The notes beneath the pieces were generated by a model. It was not told the DNA's origin. It searched no databases and worked only from the letters and a program-made list of their open reading frames with translations. Position numbers and translations under genes: made by a program. From Verrucomicrobiota bacterium (lineage in GTDB: Bacteria; Verrucomicrobiota; Verrucomicrobiia; Limisphaerales; UBA1319), in assembly GCA_022709905.1 (NCBI GenBank), contig JAKLHY010000074.1, forward strand, positions 1 to 34,825: a stretch of 34,825 nt of DNA, written 5' to 3'. Of this stretch, positions 32,760-34,825 are shown piece after piece. Within the stretch, counting starts at the first letter, position 1; the number at the start of each line of letters is the position of its first letter.

Positions 32760-34649
32760 CTACCAATTGGACAATGGCAACACGCCGATTGCCTCCCGTT
32801 TCACCGATGCGGCGCCAGGATCCAGGCTGAGAAGAACCGCGAGCCGAAACTCCGCCGCCGCGGGAAGGTTTATGGCCAGCTTCCGGATGTCCTTGTTTGG
32901 ATTTTGTCCTTCGGGCTGAGGGGAAGATGACAGCGGGCGGGCATCCATGACACTGAACCTGGCATGTTCAGGGACCTGAATTTCGACCCGCAGTTGTTTG
33001 CCATCCTGTCGAAGAATCGCGGATCGGCCATGGGCGGCGATCTCGATCTGAGCCCGCGTATGCATAAACCACCAGGCGTTGATCGGTTTTTCAGCGCTGA
33101 CCTCGTCCTGCACCAGGACTTGCTGGCGATTGAGAAGCGCCAGCCCGCGTTTCACGGATGTCGCTTGCTTTGCATAAGCGGTCGAGAGATCGGCGATGGC
33201 AAATACGCGTTCAGGCTTGGAATCATCAAATTGGATGATCCGAGAGGCGGCGGAGGGATCTTGGCCCGGCTCGGAATCAGGATTCAGCAGCAACGTATTA
33301 TGTCCTTCCGTGCGCAAGCGGTAATAGGTCCAGCGCTGTTTTCCAAAATACCCCGGCAGGTTGTAGTTATCCGCCCCCAGGTCAACAGCCCATCGCACCC
33401 CATCCGCATCGAGGACAAATGTCCCCAGATCGAGGTTGCTATGATTCGCCTTGTTATCGCCGGCCTTGAATCCGACAAACACCCCTTCGCGCCGAGTCCA
33501 ATCGCTTCGAAAAGTCACAACTTCGGCATGCCGGAAATACCGGTGCGGGGACAGCGGTTTGGATGGACTCGAAAGCAAATCAGGATCGAACCAAACCAGG
33601 TCGAGGGGTTGTGGCGACGCAACCCGAGCCTGGTATTCAGCATAAGCGGGCATCTGGAATCGCCGGGCAAGCCAGAACAGCTCCGGCGATCGAATCGTGC
33701 CATCGCCGCCGTCGGCATAATTAAACGTCCGCCCCAACGGTCCTGTCATGTAGAGAGGGAACAGCCCTGCTTCACGGAAACCCGGGATGCCGCCCAGGCC
33801 GAAATCAGAACCCAAAGCCGTCTGCAATGCGGCGAGGAAGACCACGTTGTATTGACTGGCATACCGCCAATACCCAGGACCCTCCGCCCAGGCCCCGTCG
33901 GGACCGTATTCACGCATGGCTAATTGAATCGACTGAAGCGCAGCCTCGATGAACTCGCCGCATAAAGCCGGCTCAACGTCCGCCAACGCAAGCGCCCCCA
34001 TGCCAATCCCGCCGTTGCAGACCTGGTTCCAGTTGTGCCGGGATCGAGTCCAACCCGATTTTTTCCGATGGATTTCCAGGGCGGGTTTCAATCCCTTATC
34101 CAGGATTGCCTGACGGAGCATGGCGCGATGCTCGGGCTTCCAATAATCATAGAGCCAATCATAGCCGATGGCAAAAGCGTGCGTCATCTCGGCGGTATCC
34201 AGAAAGTGTCGCGGATTCCAGTCCGGAAAGGCCGCCGCAGCCTCGAGTTCCTTCCAGGCGCGCTCGGCATAACGCGCGTCCCCGTCCAGATGATAAAGCA
34301 GCGCCAGGGTGTAGACCCGGTCCACAACTCGCCGGCTTACACTGAGCAAGCGCAAACCGTCCGGAATTTCATATTTCGAGGCAGACGCGGTGAGCAACGA
34401 TCGGCCGTGCTCGGTCATTTGGTGATGCCAGGTTTTCAGCGTGGCATTCTCCCGCACACGCTCCCGCAGCCGCGGCAATTCGTCCGCGGAGACCAAAAGA
34501 CGCGGATGTTTGGCGCTTAGCCTGGACAAAATCTCGCTTGCGGGCGGGATCGGAATCTCGCTACTCGAATCTGCGGCGCCGAATCCCGACGGGATGAAAA
34601 CGAGAACAACGATAAATGCCCACAGGGATCGGACCAGGAGTGTCTTCAT
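32760..34649 (-). CDS. Secreted heparinase II/III-family polysaccharide lyase
   Basis: From the ATG at 34649 the protein has 629 residues with a signal peptide (KTLLVRSLWAFIVVLVFIPSGFGA). An alpha-helical toroid lies at about 100-340, with HNWNQVCNGG (205-214) and AEGPGYWRY (255-263). It is followed by a beta-sandwich with the family's metal and catalytic region: HSNLDLGTFVLDADGVRWAVDLG (from H403) and RTEGHNTLLLN (H450). These families cut uronic-acid polysaccharides such as heparan, alginate or similar by beta-elimination. The exact polymer is unknown. An upstream in-frame start at 34730 would add 27 residues before the signal and is unlikely. It converges with the ceramidase-like gene. Confidence 0.88.
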   Translation of the reverse strand: MKTLLVRSLWAFIVVLVFIPSGFGAADSSSEIPIPPASEILSRLSAKHPRLLVSADELPRLRERVRENATLKTWHHQMTEHGRSLLTASASKYEIPDGLRLLSVSRRVVDRVYTLALLYHLDGDARYAERAWKELEAAAAFPDWNPRHFLDTAEMTHAFAIGYDWLYDYWKPEHRAMLRQAILDKGLKPALEIHRKKSGWTRSRHNWNQVCNGGIGMGALALADVEPALCGEFIEAALQSIQLAMREYGPDGAWAEGPGYWRYASQYNVVFLAALQTALGSDFGLGGIPGFREAGLFPLYMTGPLGRTFNYADGGDGTIRSPELFWLARRFQMPAYAEYQARVASPQPLDLVWFDPDLLSSPSKPLSPHRYFRHAEVVTFRSDWTRREGVFVGFKAGDNKANHSNLDLGTFVLDADGVRWAVDLGADNYNLPGYFGKQRWTYYRLRTEGHNTLLLNPDSEPGQDPSAASRIIQFDDSKPERVFAIADLSTAYAKQATSVKRGLALLNRQQVLVQDEVSAEKPINAWWFMHTRAQIEIAAHGRSAILRQDGKQLRVEIQVPEHARFSVMDARPLSSSPQPEGQNPNKDIRKLAINLPAAAEFRLAVLLSLDPGAASVKREAIGVLPLSNW

Positions 34650-34825
34650 GCAACAACGTGTAACACGAAACACCCGGCTATTCAATGAGATCCAAGCGGC
34701 GTTGTGGAAAGCGACAGAGGGCAAAGGCAATGGGGTCGAGTCTAAATAATTGATTCCGCTGAAAAACCCTGGCGTGGCATGATACTCGCCAAGGGGTGAT
34801 GGTCATTTACTTTTTCTGTTTGGTT
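34650..34825. other. Upstream region of the heparinase gene, no gene seen
   Basis: No ORF is convincing. A weak inverted repeat, CCCTGGCG (34768) against CGCCAAGGGG (34787), is present. The promoter of the minus-strand gene should lie here but cannot be placed. Confidence 0.4.

Overview
The window reads like a chromosome fragment of a GC-rich PVC-superphylum bacterium, most likely Verrucomicrobiota, with Planctomycetota the main alternative. The clues are an ECF sigma factor coupled to a large transmembrane Ser/Thr kinase, many secreted or Tat-exported enzymes (Gfo/Idh/MocA, GH127, heparinase II/III, ceramidase-like, metallophosphoesterase), a huge propeller protein with a methyltransferase-like N-terminus, and intergenic regions crowded with dispersed repeats. 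No rRNA, tRNA or CRISPR array was seen. The taxonomic call is inference from family content.

Layout: 80-3366 (minus) is a kinase-sigma pair with overlapping stop and start. 3534-6796 (plus) holds a Tat-exported oxidoreductase and a secreted HEAT-repeat protein. 6797-8536 has no gene and is packed with repeats: 93-bp two-hairpin units, a 271-bp MITE-like element, palindromes and inverted iteron pairs. 8537-11614 is a 1025-residue LamG/Ig/GH127 enzyme. 11620-13660 is an island with a GxxExxY putative nuclease among CACTAAT inverted iterons, one pair of which is split by an IS4-family element with a dead transposase. 13643-19720 (minus) is a compact six-gene operon: secreted anchored protein, FtsX-like permease, LolD/MacB-like ATPase, tandem ModA-like binding protein, ModB-like permease, short ModC-like ATPase. 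19721-20536 is a second repeat field. 20537-23608 encodes the propeller protein. 23609-23889 holds another CACTAAT pair with an IS4-end remnant. A small unknown gene and cydAB follow. A PAS protein (26990-27475, minus) and a third repeat field precede a plus-strand run of GH127, metallophosphoesterase and ceramidase-like genes, which meets a minus-strand heparinase II/III gene at 32.75 kb.

Functionally the window combines polysaccharide and glycoconjugate breakdown outside the cytoplasm (two GH127 enzymes, heparinase-like lyase, ceramidase-like hydrolase, Gfo/Idh/MocA enzyme), low-oxygen respiration (cytochrome bd), an oxyanion-type importer joined to an FtsX-type exporter or sensor, and signal control by kinase plus ECF sigma. 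The least explained parts are the repeats. Four unrelated short motifs share one architecture, inverted pairs of about three 7-8-bp repeats at an 8-10-bp period, and a 93-bp unit has stems kept paired by compensatory changes.
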